Shown here piece by piece: positions 23,308 to 35,900 of a stretch of 64,000 nucleotides of DNA. The stretch covers positions 62,001-126,000 of the forward strand of contig BPQB01000032.1 of the NCBI GenBank assembly GCA_019973155.2, in the 5' to 3' direction. The stretch comes from Phanerochaete sordida (taxonomy: Eukaryota; Basidiomycota; Agaricomycetes; Polyporales; Phanerochaetaceae). Within the stretch, counting starts at the first letter, position 1; every line of letters begins with the position of its first letter. Made by a program: the position numbers and the translations under genes. The notes under the pieces are model-generated. The model had not been told where the DNA came from, searched no databases, and saw nothing but the letters and a program-made list of their open reading frames with translations.

Positions 23308-26300
23308 CTAATGGCGCACACGCTTCCTCTTCACCTGGAGCGCACCCGTGTGCGTCTCCTGCGACACCCTGGGCTCGGCGTCGGCCTCCTCCTGCTCCTC
23401 GGGCTCCCCGTCCTCGTCCTCCCTCGCGCGCTTGCGCCGCGCCGTCGGCGTCGCCTCCTCGTCCTGCTCCTCCTGCTCCTCCTGCCCGTCCTCGGGCGCG
23501 TGCGGCTCCGGCGTCGTCGGCGGCTCGGACAGCGACGCAGACTTGGGCGTGCCGGGCGACGGCATCTGCGGGCTCGCGAGCGGCGACGGCGAGCGGCTCG
23601 ACGCCTGCTGCGGTGCTGCCTTCGCGGCCTTGCGCGTGGGGCGCGCGCGCGGCGTCGTGGGCGGCGGCACGTGCATGTCGTCGTCGGCGTCGGACGCGGG
23701 CACGGACGCCTGGCGGCGGCCGCGCGCGCGGGGCTTGGGCTTGGGCTTCGCGCGCGGCGCGGAGGGTGCCTCGGGCGCGCTCATCAGCCCCTCGACTTCG
23801 TCTGCTTCGGCGTCGTCCTCGTCTGTGGTCACCATCTCGGACGTCTTGGCGCCCTTCTTCGCCGCCGACTTTGCGCCCTTCGGGCCTACAGATATGTGAG
23901 AAACGACGGCTGGCCATCTAGGTCAGATTATATGCGCACCTTTTTCTTTGGAAGCCGTTAGCTTCTTTTCGTACGCGCGGTGAGGATCCCAGACTTTCGA
24001 CGTCGCAGGAATATCCACTTTGGCCTGGGCAACGACCTGATCAAGATGTGCCTTGCTATGGTAATTGTGAGTAAGCATTTCTCAAGGTAAAGCATATGAA
24101 TACCTACATCGCAAGGGAGTCCCGAGGGTCGAGCGCCGTCAGGAGGGGAGTCAAAAGCTTGAAGAACACGATGCACTTGTTCCGAGCCTTCTTATTTCCA
24201 GCATCATGCTGGGCGATGCGCTTCCATATCCACGAGATGGAGGACGTATGCAGGTTGACGACGTGCTGGCTGTCGATACGACGCACGACGGTCAACTGTG
24301 CGCCCCGAATAATGAATGCGCCGGCAAGCAGCTTGGAGAGGGCCACGGCGTGCTCTTCTGTGTTCACGATCCCGTCCAGGTAGAGTTGGAAGGCCTGGAT
24401 CGAATCGTAGACTCAGTGATCCGAAGGAAGCATTTGCATGGAACGATGTACCTCGCGAAGGGCTCGGCTGATGACGGTAACAACCTCCGCGCCATTGTTC
24501 TTGTAGAGGCCTTCTTCTCGGAGGATGTCGAGGATAACCTTCGCGCAGAGGTCGAACGACGGGCCCAGCCTGCCGTAGTGCGCGAGGAGCGTGGTCGAGT
24601 GCTGGAAGTGTATCGCACCGGCCCTGATGGCGCGCAGGAACGTCGTCGTGACGCCCATGAAGATGTATTCGCGCTCGAGCGACGATCGTGTCTCGGGGGC
24701 TGCCGTCTCGGTGAGCATCTGGCCGCACGAGCCTGAGCAGCGCGAACTTACGAGCCACGCCGTTCGCGGCGCCCTTCGTGCCCTTCCTACGCCTATTCGC
24801 TGCCGGCTCTTCCTCGCCAGATCTGTCGCCCTCGTCGTCATCTTCCTCCGAAGGCGGCGGCGATAGCTCCTCGAGGTCTTCCGCGTACCGCTCTATCTCG
24901 GCCTGGACGAACCCGGCACAACGGTACTGAGTCTCTTCGTCGAGGGTCAGGGGCATGACGGCCGTCGGCGGCACCGGTACATCGTCCGTGGCCTGGACGG
25001 GCGCGAACAGGATGTGCAAGTTCATGAGGTTCTGGAACGCCTGGATATTGCCTCCGTCAGTTCTGGTGCACGGTGGACAACCCTCGGCAGGCCTACCGCG
25101 CGCTTGACCCCGTCCGACGTATTCGACTGCGTGCCTATGGCAAACTCCAGCAGCTTCTCGAGGAGCGTATCTCTACACTCCTTCAGACGTTCTCTCAGCC
25201 GGGCTTCCTCGGGAGAAGCCTCATCGCCGTTCGTCAGCCCTCTCGCCTTCCAAATGATGTACAACGTCAGAAGGCTCAAGGCCTGCTCGACCATCTAGGA
25301 AGGTGTCAGTCGATATCTGCGCGGTCGATGAAAGCCGGCACTCACCGATTCTTCTTCCTTGTAACCGAGCCGTCCGCGCTCCGCGAGTGCATTGACGATA
25401 TCCCACGCGCTACTTTGCTTGCCGCCTTCGTCCTCCTCCATCCACGCTGTCAGATCTCGTGCTCCCGCTAACGTAGCGAGGCGTGAACATATTGCCGCGA
25501 GCGAGATGACCTCATCCTCGCTGAATGACGCGAGCTCGAGCTCATCGCGGCCCTTCACCGTGTCGCGTAGAGCGGTAGAGAGTTCCTCCTCGAGTTCGAG
25601 GATCTTCGTGCTATTTGCGTTTGAGAGGCTTGTGGCGTTTATCATGTATCGGATGGTTGCAACCGCATTGGTCAGGACGACTGGTGCGGAATGCGACAAG
25701 AATTGCTTGATGACATCGTCCCAAAGATTTGAATACGCCTGAATGACAAATGCTTGAGCGCATGCAGCCAGACAAAGATAGGCGTCCTTACCGTCATCAT
25801 GCGCATCTCGAGGTACATATCGAGGTTGAGCATTTGCGGCAGTAGCAGCACATCTGACATCCGCCCTGGATCTGTCTGGTACTTCACAAACAATCGAGGA
25901 AGCCCCTTGATGAGGGCACGAGTGATGTCGGAAGAGACCGCTTCTCCCTCACCCTTCAGATGTCATGTCAGCCCAGAATGTGACGCATATAATGATCGAA
26001 CGCCGACCTTTTTGGCTCCAGCGGCTTCCGCTAATGTCTTCCTTAGAGATGCAAGTAGCACCTCTAGCAAGACACCTTCCTCTACCTCCTCCAGCCGCCA
26101 AACCTCATCGACACCGCCATCCGTCGCGACGTTCTTGCCCTTTCTCGACTTGCCATTGGCGGTGCTCTCTGCGGAGTGATCCAGAAGCAATATGTCGAGC
26201 AAGGTCTCCCAGTCGCTGACTGGCTCAACCTCATCCCAGAGTGCCTCTACCGCCAGTGCTGTCCGCGACTTCTGCTCCGCACCAACAAGTGCTGCGACCT

Positions 26301-28162
26301 CCTTGCGCCGCGCCTGCTTTGAGGAGCCCTCGGACTGGTCGCCGTCCTCTTCGTCTTCCTCGTCGCGAACACCTTTGCCCTTGTCGAGGGCCCTGCCCCA
26401 CTGCACGAGGAGCATCGCAAACGCCTTCACCCCAGCACGCTTCTTCTCGGTCGCGCTCGGCTTGCGGCCGACAAGGCGTTCCTCGACGTTTTCGAACCAC
26501 ACGCCCTTCACGAAGCGACCAACGACCTTGCGCATCTTGTTCTCTTCGTCGAACACGAGGAGACAGAGCTTCTCGCGCTGTTCGTCCTCGAGTAGGCCGT
26601 GTTCGTCTATCGCCTGGAGAACCCCGACAACCGCGACGCGAACGCTAAGCTCCGTGTCGCTCATTGCCATCTCGACGAGACGCGGCTTGAACCGCTCCGT
26701 GAAGTGCTGTAGCGCGCTGACGCCGATGTAGTCGGTTTGGGCGTACGCTGAGGCAAGGGCTCGAACTGCTTCCAGGCGGACATGGGTGTTCGCGTCGGAG
26801 AGCACCCAGCCCACGTAGCGCAGATATTCGCCGTCAATGAAGTGCGCCGGGTGCTTGGAGAACCAGAGGCCCATCGCGTGCACGCATTCTGCACGGATGT
26901 TCGGATCGAGATCGCGGTATCGATGCACGAACACGCTGTATGCGGACTCAGTATCGAGGATAGATCTGCACAAACGCCACGTACCCGTAAACGAACTCCT
27001 TGATAAACTCAGCGAGCTTCTCGCGACGCGTCCGGATTTCCCGCGCCTTGTTCTCGAGCTCCTTCTCGCGGGCAGTCGCGGGCTCGCCCTTGCCCTTCTT
27101 GCGCTTGCGTTCTCCTTCCTTCTGCCTGCTGACGACCTCGGCTTCCTTTTCCACTGTCGCAGCAACTTGCGACAGTGCAGTTGCCACATCCAGCGCGATC
27201 ACGGTCGCTGTATGCCGGAAGCTACGCATATGGCTGCTGCTCATCGGGTTAACCCAGGTCGTAATGGTCGGTATGAGGTCGGTATTGTATAGGTGGCCAA
27301 GTGCCGCGGCAGATGTGATAAGTCGAGTGATAAGTTCGGCGATACTTGAGCGGAAGGGCTTGAAAGCGGGTAGTTTCGACGTGAGCGGGTATACGTGCTC
27401 GTCCTCCTGCTTCAGCTCTTCTGTGAGGTCATCGAGCGCGCTGACGACACCGTCGTAGTCGAGAACTTGTTCTGCAGTGTACGTGTGATTACAGCCACAG
27501 GCGCGTAGGATGCAGTTGATGAGCTCGGCTTGGGCCGCGTCGGGTGTATGCGACATGGACTCGAGGAAGTCTTCGGCCGCCGACTGCAGCGCCGCGCCAG
27601 GGTTCATTATAGCATCTGCAATACATTAATCGACGTCGAGAACCGTGACAAAGTGCTCACTGAAGAGGGGATTGTCGTTCGTGATATTGGTCTCTTTTGC
27701 CACCTGCTCAGCATCGAACTCAGCGGCGCCCTTGCGGGGTCGCGCCCTCCTCGGTTTGGCACCAGCCCCCGCAGCTGCCTTCGGTGCACGAGGCTTCCCG
27801 GTTCCTGGAGGACGACCGCGTTTCTTCGGCGCAGGTTTCGCGTCTGCTGTTGTTGCCGCCGCCGGAGCCTTCTCAGCGGCCTTCTTCTTCGGTTGACTTG
27901 CCTTCGGAGCGGTGTAGGCCTCCTCAACATCTGCATCGTCGTCTTCAGGACCTGAAGAGCCCTCCTCTTCGCGCTCGCTGTCCGAGCCGGCGACCGAACG
28001 CTTCCTCTTCTTGCTCAGCTGGCTGCTGTCGACTATGGGAACGAGCGTCACGCGATGGTGGCGGTGTTCAAGGGCATGACACGTACGAGAGACAAACTGC
28101 GTGGCCTGCTTTCGGTCGCGCTGAGAGCGACGCGGCGCTGTGGATGTTTCGGCGTCGGACAT
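23308..28162 (-). CDS. Cohesin subunit Scc3/Psc3 (STAG family)
   Basis: Eleven exons: 28162-27661, 27615-26985, 26935-26008, 25953-25792, 25738-25346, 25294-25097, 25040-24752, 24699-24452, 24394-24108, 24055-23940, 23885-23308; about 1440 aa. Scc3 is the HEAT-repeat subunit that binds the kleisin of the cohesin ring and DNA, and is needed for sister-chromatid cohesion. An N-terminal acidic/basic region of about 150 residues with GRPP AT-hook-like and KKR motifs precedes DNPLFNAIMNP, the STAG domain, and then the stromalin conserved domain beginning VFVHRYRDLDPNIR and KYVGW-like RYVGWVLSD (residues about 380-465). Helical repeats follow, and an acidic/basic low-complexity tail ends the protein. 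Exon 1 may hide one more small intron near 28086 (GTACGT), which would shorten the protein slightly. The donor of exon 3 is weak. Confidence 0.92.
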
Positions 28163-29004
28163 CGTCGAGGTTGTGGACGAGAACGTGCACGGGACCCCAC
28201 GCGCACCCGCGAGGGCGTGACCGGCCGCTGCACGCGTCTGTCACGAGATAACGGGCGTGATGATTACGTTACGAGAGACCTCGCGGTGTCACGCCCGCCA
28301 GCGTGGGCGCCCTCCTCTTGGCTCGCGACGTCGACAACGCTTGAAACACGGAACAATTCGCGATTTTCTGACGCAGCTAGCGGGCTTCTGTTGTGGTCCC
28401 CAGTCATGGCTGACCGGTCTCTGCGTGGCTCGTAGCTCGTAGTGTAAACGATTACCAACGACGACGAACCGCGGCTTATCGCGCTCGGCATGCGTAACTT
28501 GATTCGACGCTGGCGACGGCGATGATCCCACAGAACAGTCAACCGACTCCTCGTTCCGCTGGATGCACCCTCGGATCTACGCAGTCCCTCCTTGTCTGCG
28601 CTATACCTGGCGATCTCCTGGCTAGCTGGCTCTTCTACCCCGGGTTTTCTCCTCGTCCTTCCCACCCAGGCCACGGCCAGTTCAGGGTCAAGCTTGGTCA
28701 GTCACCAGCCATTGGCGGGTCGTAGCATGCCCATTTATCGGATCCGTGGGTGCCTCGTGAAGAGGCGGGACGGCCTTTCCTTTGGGCGATCGCGCGATTA
28801 GCGATTTTCATGGCTACTTCTGCTGTGCAAAGCTAAGCGAAGAAGCGCGAGCGGAGCTGTCATCACCTGCAGCTTTTCGGGCATGAACTTTGTGGCGGCC
28901 ACCCATCCAGCAAATGATCTATGGCCAACCGAGCCTGCCCTTTTTAAACCCTGCCACCTTGGTGTTCCTTGCCCTTATTTCCCCTCCGTCCGCTCCACGC
29001 GTAC
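28163..29004. promoter_or_regulatory. Divergent promoter region, SCC3 / kinase
   Basis: The 842 bp between two divergent starts. A T-rich TTTTTAAA element at 28941-28948 lies about 60 bp before the kinase ATG. No other element can be called with confidence. Confidence 0.35.
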
Positions 29005-30945
29005 ATGCCTCCACTGACCACACCCTATCCCGCCGCATCACCCATAGGCAGATCCACCTCATCGCACGCGATGCTCTCCAGCAGCCCAGACGTCTTCGGG
29101 ACTTCTCCACCAAGCGCCGGCACCGCGTCCACCGAGACCACACCGACGCGGAAGGGTCGCAAACACGTCTTCAGCAGGCCCGATGGGCTTCGTGCACCGC
29201 TCAAGATATCGATACCGCCCCCTCAGGTACACCCTGTGCGGGCAGCGTCTTCCCTGTCCAGCTCCCACCACAGCGCGTCAGAGTCTGGCCCCGAGGATTT
29301 CGACGTCTTCTCCGGATCCGACACGTCTTCTGACGAGCCCTCCGAGCCTACTACCCCGCGACTTGCCGTCAGGCTCCTGTCGCCGCGAAAATCCGGCGTG
29401 TTCGCGCCCACGCCAATATCCCCCAGCATCAAGATCTCGGACGATCTGGGACTCGGGTCCCTCTCGCTCTCCGGCGGCCCGCCCGTGTATAGCGTGCGGA
29501 CGCCGCCGTCGTCGCCGCGGAAGGCCATGACCGTGCGCACCAAGGCGTTCGCAAACCTCTTTCCGCGATCGTCGAGCCAGGTTGGGCCGTTCCAGTACCT
29601 GCGGATGCTGAACCAGGGCAGCTTCGGCACGGCGTACATCGCGCGCGACGTTTCCACTGGCCACGTCGTCTGCACAAAAGTGTCCGTCAAGAAGCCCATC
29701 AAGGGTCGCGAGGAACACCTCCGGGGCATGACAGCGGAACTGCTCGCTTACAAGCGGATCGCGTCAGCGGAACCCCACGCTCGGAAGTGGATTATGGATG
29801 TGCACGGCGTCCTGCAGACCGCGAAGGAGGTCGTCTTTGCAATGGTGTGTGGCGGCTTACTCAACGTGCCAGCGCGTAACTGATAGTGGCCCGCAGGACG
29901 TGATGGAAACCGACCTCTTCTCGTTCATCGATGCGACGCACCCTCCCAAACTCGTCTCGTGGTGGATCGCCCAGATCGTGCGTGTTCCCTCATCTCCGTG
30001 CGCGTGCGAGACTGACCTGGATACAGGCCCTGGGCATCGACGCGCTGCACAACATGGGCATCATCCACAGGGACATCAAGCCTGAGAACATCTTCGTCGT
30101 GCCCGGCACGAATTCGCTGCGCATCCGTATCGGAGACTTCTCGAACGCATGGCTGGCGCCCGGGGACCTCCCGCAGGAATGGTCGAGAGCGTACGACGTC
30201 GCGCCCGGCGAAGCTCTGGATCCGAGGCGTCTGTACGCCATCTCACACGTCGGCACGCCGGCGTACATGGCCCCCGAGATTAGGTCGAAGAAAGAGTGGT
30301 ACGGTCCCATGGTCGACTGGTGGGCGCTGGGCTGCACAATGTACGACCTCTGCGTCGGGGATCAGGTACGCCGTTCTCTTTTCGCTTCGTCGTTGCGATA
30401 CTGAGTGCAAATTTGCAGTTCCTCTTCCCCGATGACCACTCGATAGAGAGGCTTCGCAGGTGGCATGCGAGCGGACGGGATGGCGCAACATGGATTAAGT
30501 CTCGAGTGTCGTATATCTCGGACGAGGCTGCAGACGCGATTGGCGGAGTACGTGACTACTCGACTGCTTGCGCTGTACGCAACTGACACTGAACTTCCAG
30601 CTTCTCAACTACGAACCGAGGAAGCGCTACAAGCTCGACAACCTCTTGGGCCACCCGTACTTCCGCGACCCCGAGACGAAGAAGAGTTTCTTCGCCGAGG
30701 TCAAGTCATTCCCCCTTGTTCCCGAGACCAAAGGTGCGTCTGCTCCCCCAAACTCAGTCCGCAGTCAGCTGATTTCGCTTACAGGCATCAATCTTGCCCC
30801 ACGGCAGCCCGACGCCACCGTCGAGCACATGTCGATGTGCCATGCCGTCGCAAAGGTCCCGGAGGACTCGGACGAGCCGGAATTCGTCGACTTCGCTTGG
30901 ATAAACCCGCACGGCGCCTGGCGCGACAGCATCGATGACTTGTAG
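29005..30945 (+). CDS. Serine/threonine protein kinase with DFS in place of DFG
   Basis: Exons 29005-29844, 29897-29977, 30027-30365, 30419-30547, 30601-30733 and 30785-30945 give about 560 aa. The ATG at 29005 is the first in frame. A serine/proline-rich N-terminal region of about 195 residues contains many SP/TP sites. The kinase domain follows with a glycine loop (NQGSFGTAY), ATP-site lysine K225 in VCTKV, catalytic loop HRDIKPEN (H321-R-D323), and YMAPE with VDWWALG. The metal-binding motif is D344-F-S346 rather than DFG. The domain ends around RKRYKLDNLLGHPYF. A 50-residue tail ends in acidic and aromatic residues. HRD, K and D are all kept, so activity is possible. The closest group could not be fixed; it looks like a fungal-specific member of the AGC/CAMK-like set. 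Divergent from SCC3. Confidence 0.88.
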
Positions 30946-32956
30946 CATTAACGACCCCGTTTTCCTGCCTGCCCCCCACACATCACTAGCCACACTCACA
31001 CGCGGTTATTCATCCCACTGAAGCCGGTATACCCGTCAAGCATATACCACTCTCGCACTGTACACGTAACGACGCATGCTTCATTTGTACTCTACACCGC
31101 ATGTATTTCTATGTGTAATAACTGGCCTCGCTCAATCTATACTACGTGTTGTGCTTTTAACTGCCGTATTTCGAGTCCGAGTTCGCCGGGCGCGCGGGGA
31201 AAGCGGAGGCAGATGCCTGCGGATGCGGGGCCGCCACGTGGACGCCACAAAGTACTTGTGCCTAGTCGGGAGAAGAGGCGGAGGTTTCATCCCGCCTTTC
31301 CTCATCGGGGCATGGCGCGCCACCCCCAGATGCATGACCGATGTTAAGCGAACGGGACCCCCTCGTGGCTTGGAGCGCACGGAGTCTCTACGTGAGGCGA
31401 TTCGTCGAGGCATCTTCAAATTCGGCGAGTACAGCGCCCCTTGTGACCACCATGATGTTCAAAGCTCCCGAAGGATGCAGCGACTCGGACGCCGACGGTG
31501 GGTGGCGGTTACCCGCAGCAGGTCCGACGGAGGGACAGTGCCGTGGCACAGCTCGAGCTCCGCAACACATCGATCCCGCTACGCTAGCTCGCGGACGGCC
31601 TGAGACCCGTAGCTCCGTCCATCGGCTGGCCGGCAGGAGTCACCGTCGCCGAGCTGATTTTGGTTGATTTCGCGGATCTCAGCTCAACATGGATAATCCT
31701 GCCTTCAGCATATGTCTTAGGCCTCCTCGTACGGTTACGGAAGGGCTGCCTCATTATCAGCCGTAATATTCCTCATTTTTACAAACAGCCCTCACGGATT
31801 GAGTGCCCAAAATCGTGCCGCGAGGTTCACCTTTCTCGACGAGGGTGCAAATCGCGACATGCATTCCGGAATCCCACATTTCCCGTCCACCAGACGATTG
31901 CACACCCGTACGTCACTGTGGCCGTGCCGACGGGATGACGGAACGACGGGCATACTGTTGCTACGTGAGAAACCGACATCATGCTCGTCGAGATCCATAT
32001 CTGTGCAGGGTCATGCGTGTCAGCCGGCTCGACCGAGGCAGTACCGACTGTGCCTTTGATGCGCATGTGGAGCTTTTACAGAGCCCGCCAAATCCCAAAC
32101 AACGCACTCTGACCCGCCTCTGGCCTGCGACGAAGAGCCTGTGCAGAGTTCGAGACAGCGCCCGAGCTTGGAAGCGGCCGGTATCACCAGGATCTGCACA
32201 GACATGCCTGGGGTGAACCAAGGGCACGGCGATGTGTGGCTTCGCGAAGTATGTATACCAGTGCGCGTGCCTGATACGCGCTGCCTGTGCACGGTAATTC
32301 TAAGCTTGTTGATCATATGTGGCGCTATGTCTCAGATAATCGCCGCCCCGGCGCCCCGGACATGCGCGGAAGTCAGTGGGCAATAATACTTTCAATTCGT
32401 GGTGCTGGTGAAGGACTTGGGAGGGGAACATACAGAACCCGGGAGGAACTGAAGCTTCTGATTCGTGAAGTTTGGAGGACCAGGGCGCTAAAGTGACGCG
32501 CTCACTGCCGAAAGCGGAAAGGCGCCCGACGGAGGTATTTCCAGCGAATTTACGCGCGATTTTGACGACGACGACGACCTCAAACAGCCCGCGTCGGGGG
32601 ACGTTGCTCCGCACCGACGACCCGCATCTCTTTATCCATCCGCTGGCAGTGCTGCAGGCTTGCACTCGTCTGATACCATGATGGTTGGTAGGCGCGGTCG
32701 GCCTGCGTCAGAGATGCGAAATGATGGACTCGCCCCCCTTCCCCGAAACACTCGTGCAGCTTTCGAATTTCGGACGGAACGGCACCTTGCTTTTCTCCTG
32801 TCGTCGTCCACGGGCTGTCTGTATACCACTTATCCCCCTGCGACACCATCTGGCGGCGTAGCATATCCTCGGGCGCTGTGCTGGGAATAGGGCCCCTCTC
32901 CACAGACCGTCCTCTCGCCGTGTCTCACCTGCGTCTGCAACTTGCACGAAGAGCTC
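30946..32956. other. Intergenic DNA
   Basis: About 2 kb between two forward genes. Frames of up to 175 codons (31076-31603) have no motif, and codon choice is unlike the flanking genes. It should contain the terminator of the kinase gene and the promoter of the next gene; no repeat or RNA gene was recognised. Confidence 0.4.
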
Positions 32957-35900
32957 ATGTCGTCGGTCCTGAACTCAGTCTTCAAGGGCCGCAGGGGGAA
33001 GAAGAAGGGCCTCCCCCTCGTCCGCGCACAGTCTCCGCCCTCGCCAGGCTCCTTCGTCTCGCCCGACCCCGACAAGCCGTTCAACCCGTACTCATCCTTC
33101 GGAGCCTCGCAGTCCTCGCTGCACCAGGCGCCGCGTGCGGCGGATGACCTGCCACCGGACGCGAGCCGGCGCGTCAGCTCGCCGAAGGTCAACGTCGACA
33201 TCGGCACCGGCTTCTCGTTCTCAGAGTGGTTCACGTCGGAGCCCTCTTTCCAGCAGAAGGGGGATGTGCTCCAGTCGCGCCCAGAGCGGAACGTGTCGTT
33301 GGGGGTCACCGCAGGCGGCAGCAATGGCTCTGTGGGGAGGGGCGCAGAGAGCGCGGCGCACTACCGCGACGCCAGTGGAAGCGGGCACTCGCAGGGGGGA
33401 TCACTATCGAACGGCTCTATACGAAGATTACCCATACCACCGCGCATAAGCGAGGAATCTGAAGCGCATGACGGGCATATTCGCGCGCAGAGTTTCTCGG
33501 ACGATGAGATCATAGTAATCGAGGCACCGAGAGGAAGAGACGTGAGTGTGCTTTCAGCCAGCGCCGAACGACTTGCTTATCCGCCGTCTCGCCAGCCGAC
33601 ACAATCTCCGTTAGGGTCAAGATTCAAGGGCTCCACCTCGCCTGACGCTGCCAGTGACCACGACACAGTGAGCGATACATTGCTTTGCGCGGTGCCGTCT
33701 CACTCATTTATCCAGATATCGTCACATCGACCCGCCCCGGCACCCCTCAAAATCCCAGACGGATTCGAACGACGACGAGCAGCGTCTTTGGAGTCAAGCC
33801 ATCCCGACAAGCAGCCAAATCGCAGCGTGTCTCCTGCGTCACGACGGCCGTCGCAAACTCGCTCGCGATCACGGCTTCGTTCGCGGTCACGACCAGCTTC
33901 GACCTACTCGCGCTATTCCGACACGGACATCGACTACGATGACAACCTCAGTTCCGCCGTGTCCGGGACCACGCTTGCGCGCGCGCTCGTCTCCTCGTAT
34001 ATTCTGTCACCATCCTCCAGCTTCACGACTCCATCACCGAGCGGCCAGACGTACGCGCGCCAGCGCGGGCATCTCGCGCGGCAGGACTCCGCGACGCTCC
34101 CGCGAGGCGAGCTTCCGTTTACGTTCAACCGCAAGAGCCTCCGCTCGAGCAAGGGCAGTCTCGCGCCGAGCTCACGGGTGCCCAGCACATACTGGCGCGA
34201 CAGGCGGATCAGCGGCGACCAGATTGTCGTCATGAGTCCCGAGGAGCGCGGCGGCTGGGGCGAGGGCGACGTGCCTCCCGTGCCGCCTGTGCCTCCCGTG
34301 CATGCCGGCCTCACTCCCGACTCGTCTCCGCATGCCAACAGCCGGCGGCCATCGCCCAGCCGCAGCGATACGGGCAGCTCGGGCGGTCTCACTGCTGAGT
34401 GGCGGTATAGCAACGGCGCACGGCGCGCGTACACGGACGTGCTGCTCGACAGCGTCCCCGACAAGAAGCGCCGCCGCATCTCGAAGATCTCGGAGGCGAG
34501 CGGATCGCAGGCGGCGCCGAGCATATACCCTGCGTTTGGCTCGCGCAGCCATGATTCCCTTGTTTCGGACGACGATGGGGATGAGCTTGCTCGTCGATCA
34601 CACGAACCATCACTGAAAGATGCCAGCGACGTCCGCAGCGTCAGGCGCGATTCGCAGCCCGAGAAGCAGCTCAGCGATGTGCTGCTCGCCGCTGACTCTG
34701 CAGCTGCTTCCCAAGATACCCCTGGTTATGATACCCCTGCCCTTTCACAAACACACAGTGCGACCTCAGCGGAGAGTACGTTGAAACCTACGAAGAGCTA
34801 CAGACAAACTCACGTCGTTCCTAGGTCCTGTGCAGACACCTGCATCTGCAGCTGCTGCTGTAAGCCACATACGAACGCGAATGTCTCGCTCATATTCGGA
34901 ATCGTCACCACGAAGATCCATGGGCCCTCGTCCCGTAACTCTTCTGCCAATTGGCGAGCGTCCTCGGTCCCAATACCTTCCGTCACAGCTTGTTAGCCAT
35001 CCGCGCACTTCTAGCGAGTCGATGGTTCGGCCCTTATCCTTAACGTCCCCTCTACAGCCACCAGTCATGCTTGCTGCAGTCGGCGATTCTCCTGACTCGC
35101 CCGACCTCCTCGATATAATGCTCGCCGGCTCCCGCGTCGTTCAACGGGGCAACGGAAGCTCGAGCACCCGAGTCATCAGCCCGCCCGCACCGATTTCAGT
35201 ACCACCACCCACAAGCCCCGAGTATGGCTTCCTGCAGGAGGACCCGAATTCACCGTCAACCGCGTCTGCAGTGCGCCAGACGTTCCCGGAGACGCCATAC
35301 GCATTTACGCCGCTGGTCTCGGCTGGATTTGCGAGCCCACAGCTGCCACAGGGCGCACCGCCACCTTCGCGGTCGACGACCACGCGTGGCAAGCCCCAAC
35401 GGCCTGGTATACAGAAACGAGCCCTCATGCGTCACGCGACCATGATGAGCCCGCCGAGCACTGCGGAGCTCTCGGGTGCGATGCCCATGACCCCGCCACT
35501 GACTGGTGCGGATTCGACGCTGGTGTCGGCGGATGAGTACTCCAGCGGCGCGGTAATTGGAAGTACTATGGGTACGCTGGCGATGATAGAGGAGGGCATG
35601 TCGCCCATCTCCTCCATGAGCCAGCCGTCATCGTATACAACCACCCCGGAGCACTCGCCCGCCCCGCAGATGAGCAGCAGGCCAATCTCAAGATTGTCTG
35701 TCGAGCCCTTTGGTGATCGACCTGCGAGCCTTGTGCCCGCGAAGCGGTCGCTGACACCGCTACCTTCGCCACCACCAACGTCTGTCCCTCTCCCTCTGTC
35801 TCGGTCACCGTCGCCGGTGCAACCTGAGCAGGACCCTCAGGAGGAGGAGGAGATCGCAGAAGAGAATCCGGCGCAAGAGCCAGTTGAAGAGGCCGTAGTC

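Noticed and set aside
23237..23961. Long frames on the forward strand opposite the SCC3 tail
   Set aside because: They are shadows of the GC-rich, low-complexity last exon of SCC3; the reverse frame is in phase with the gene and has the charged tail typical of the family.
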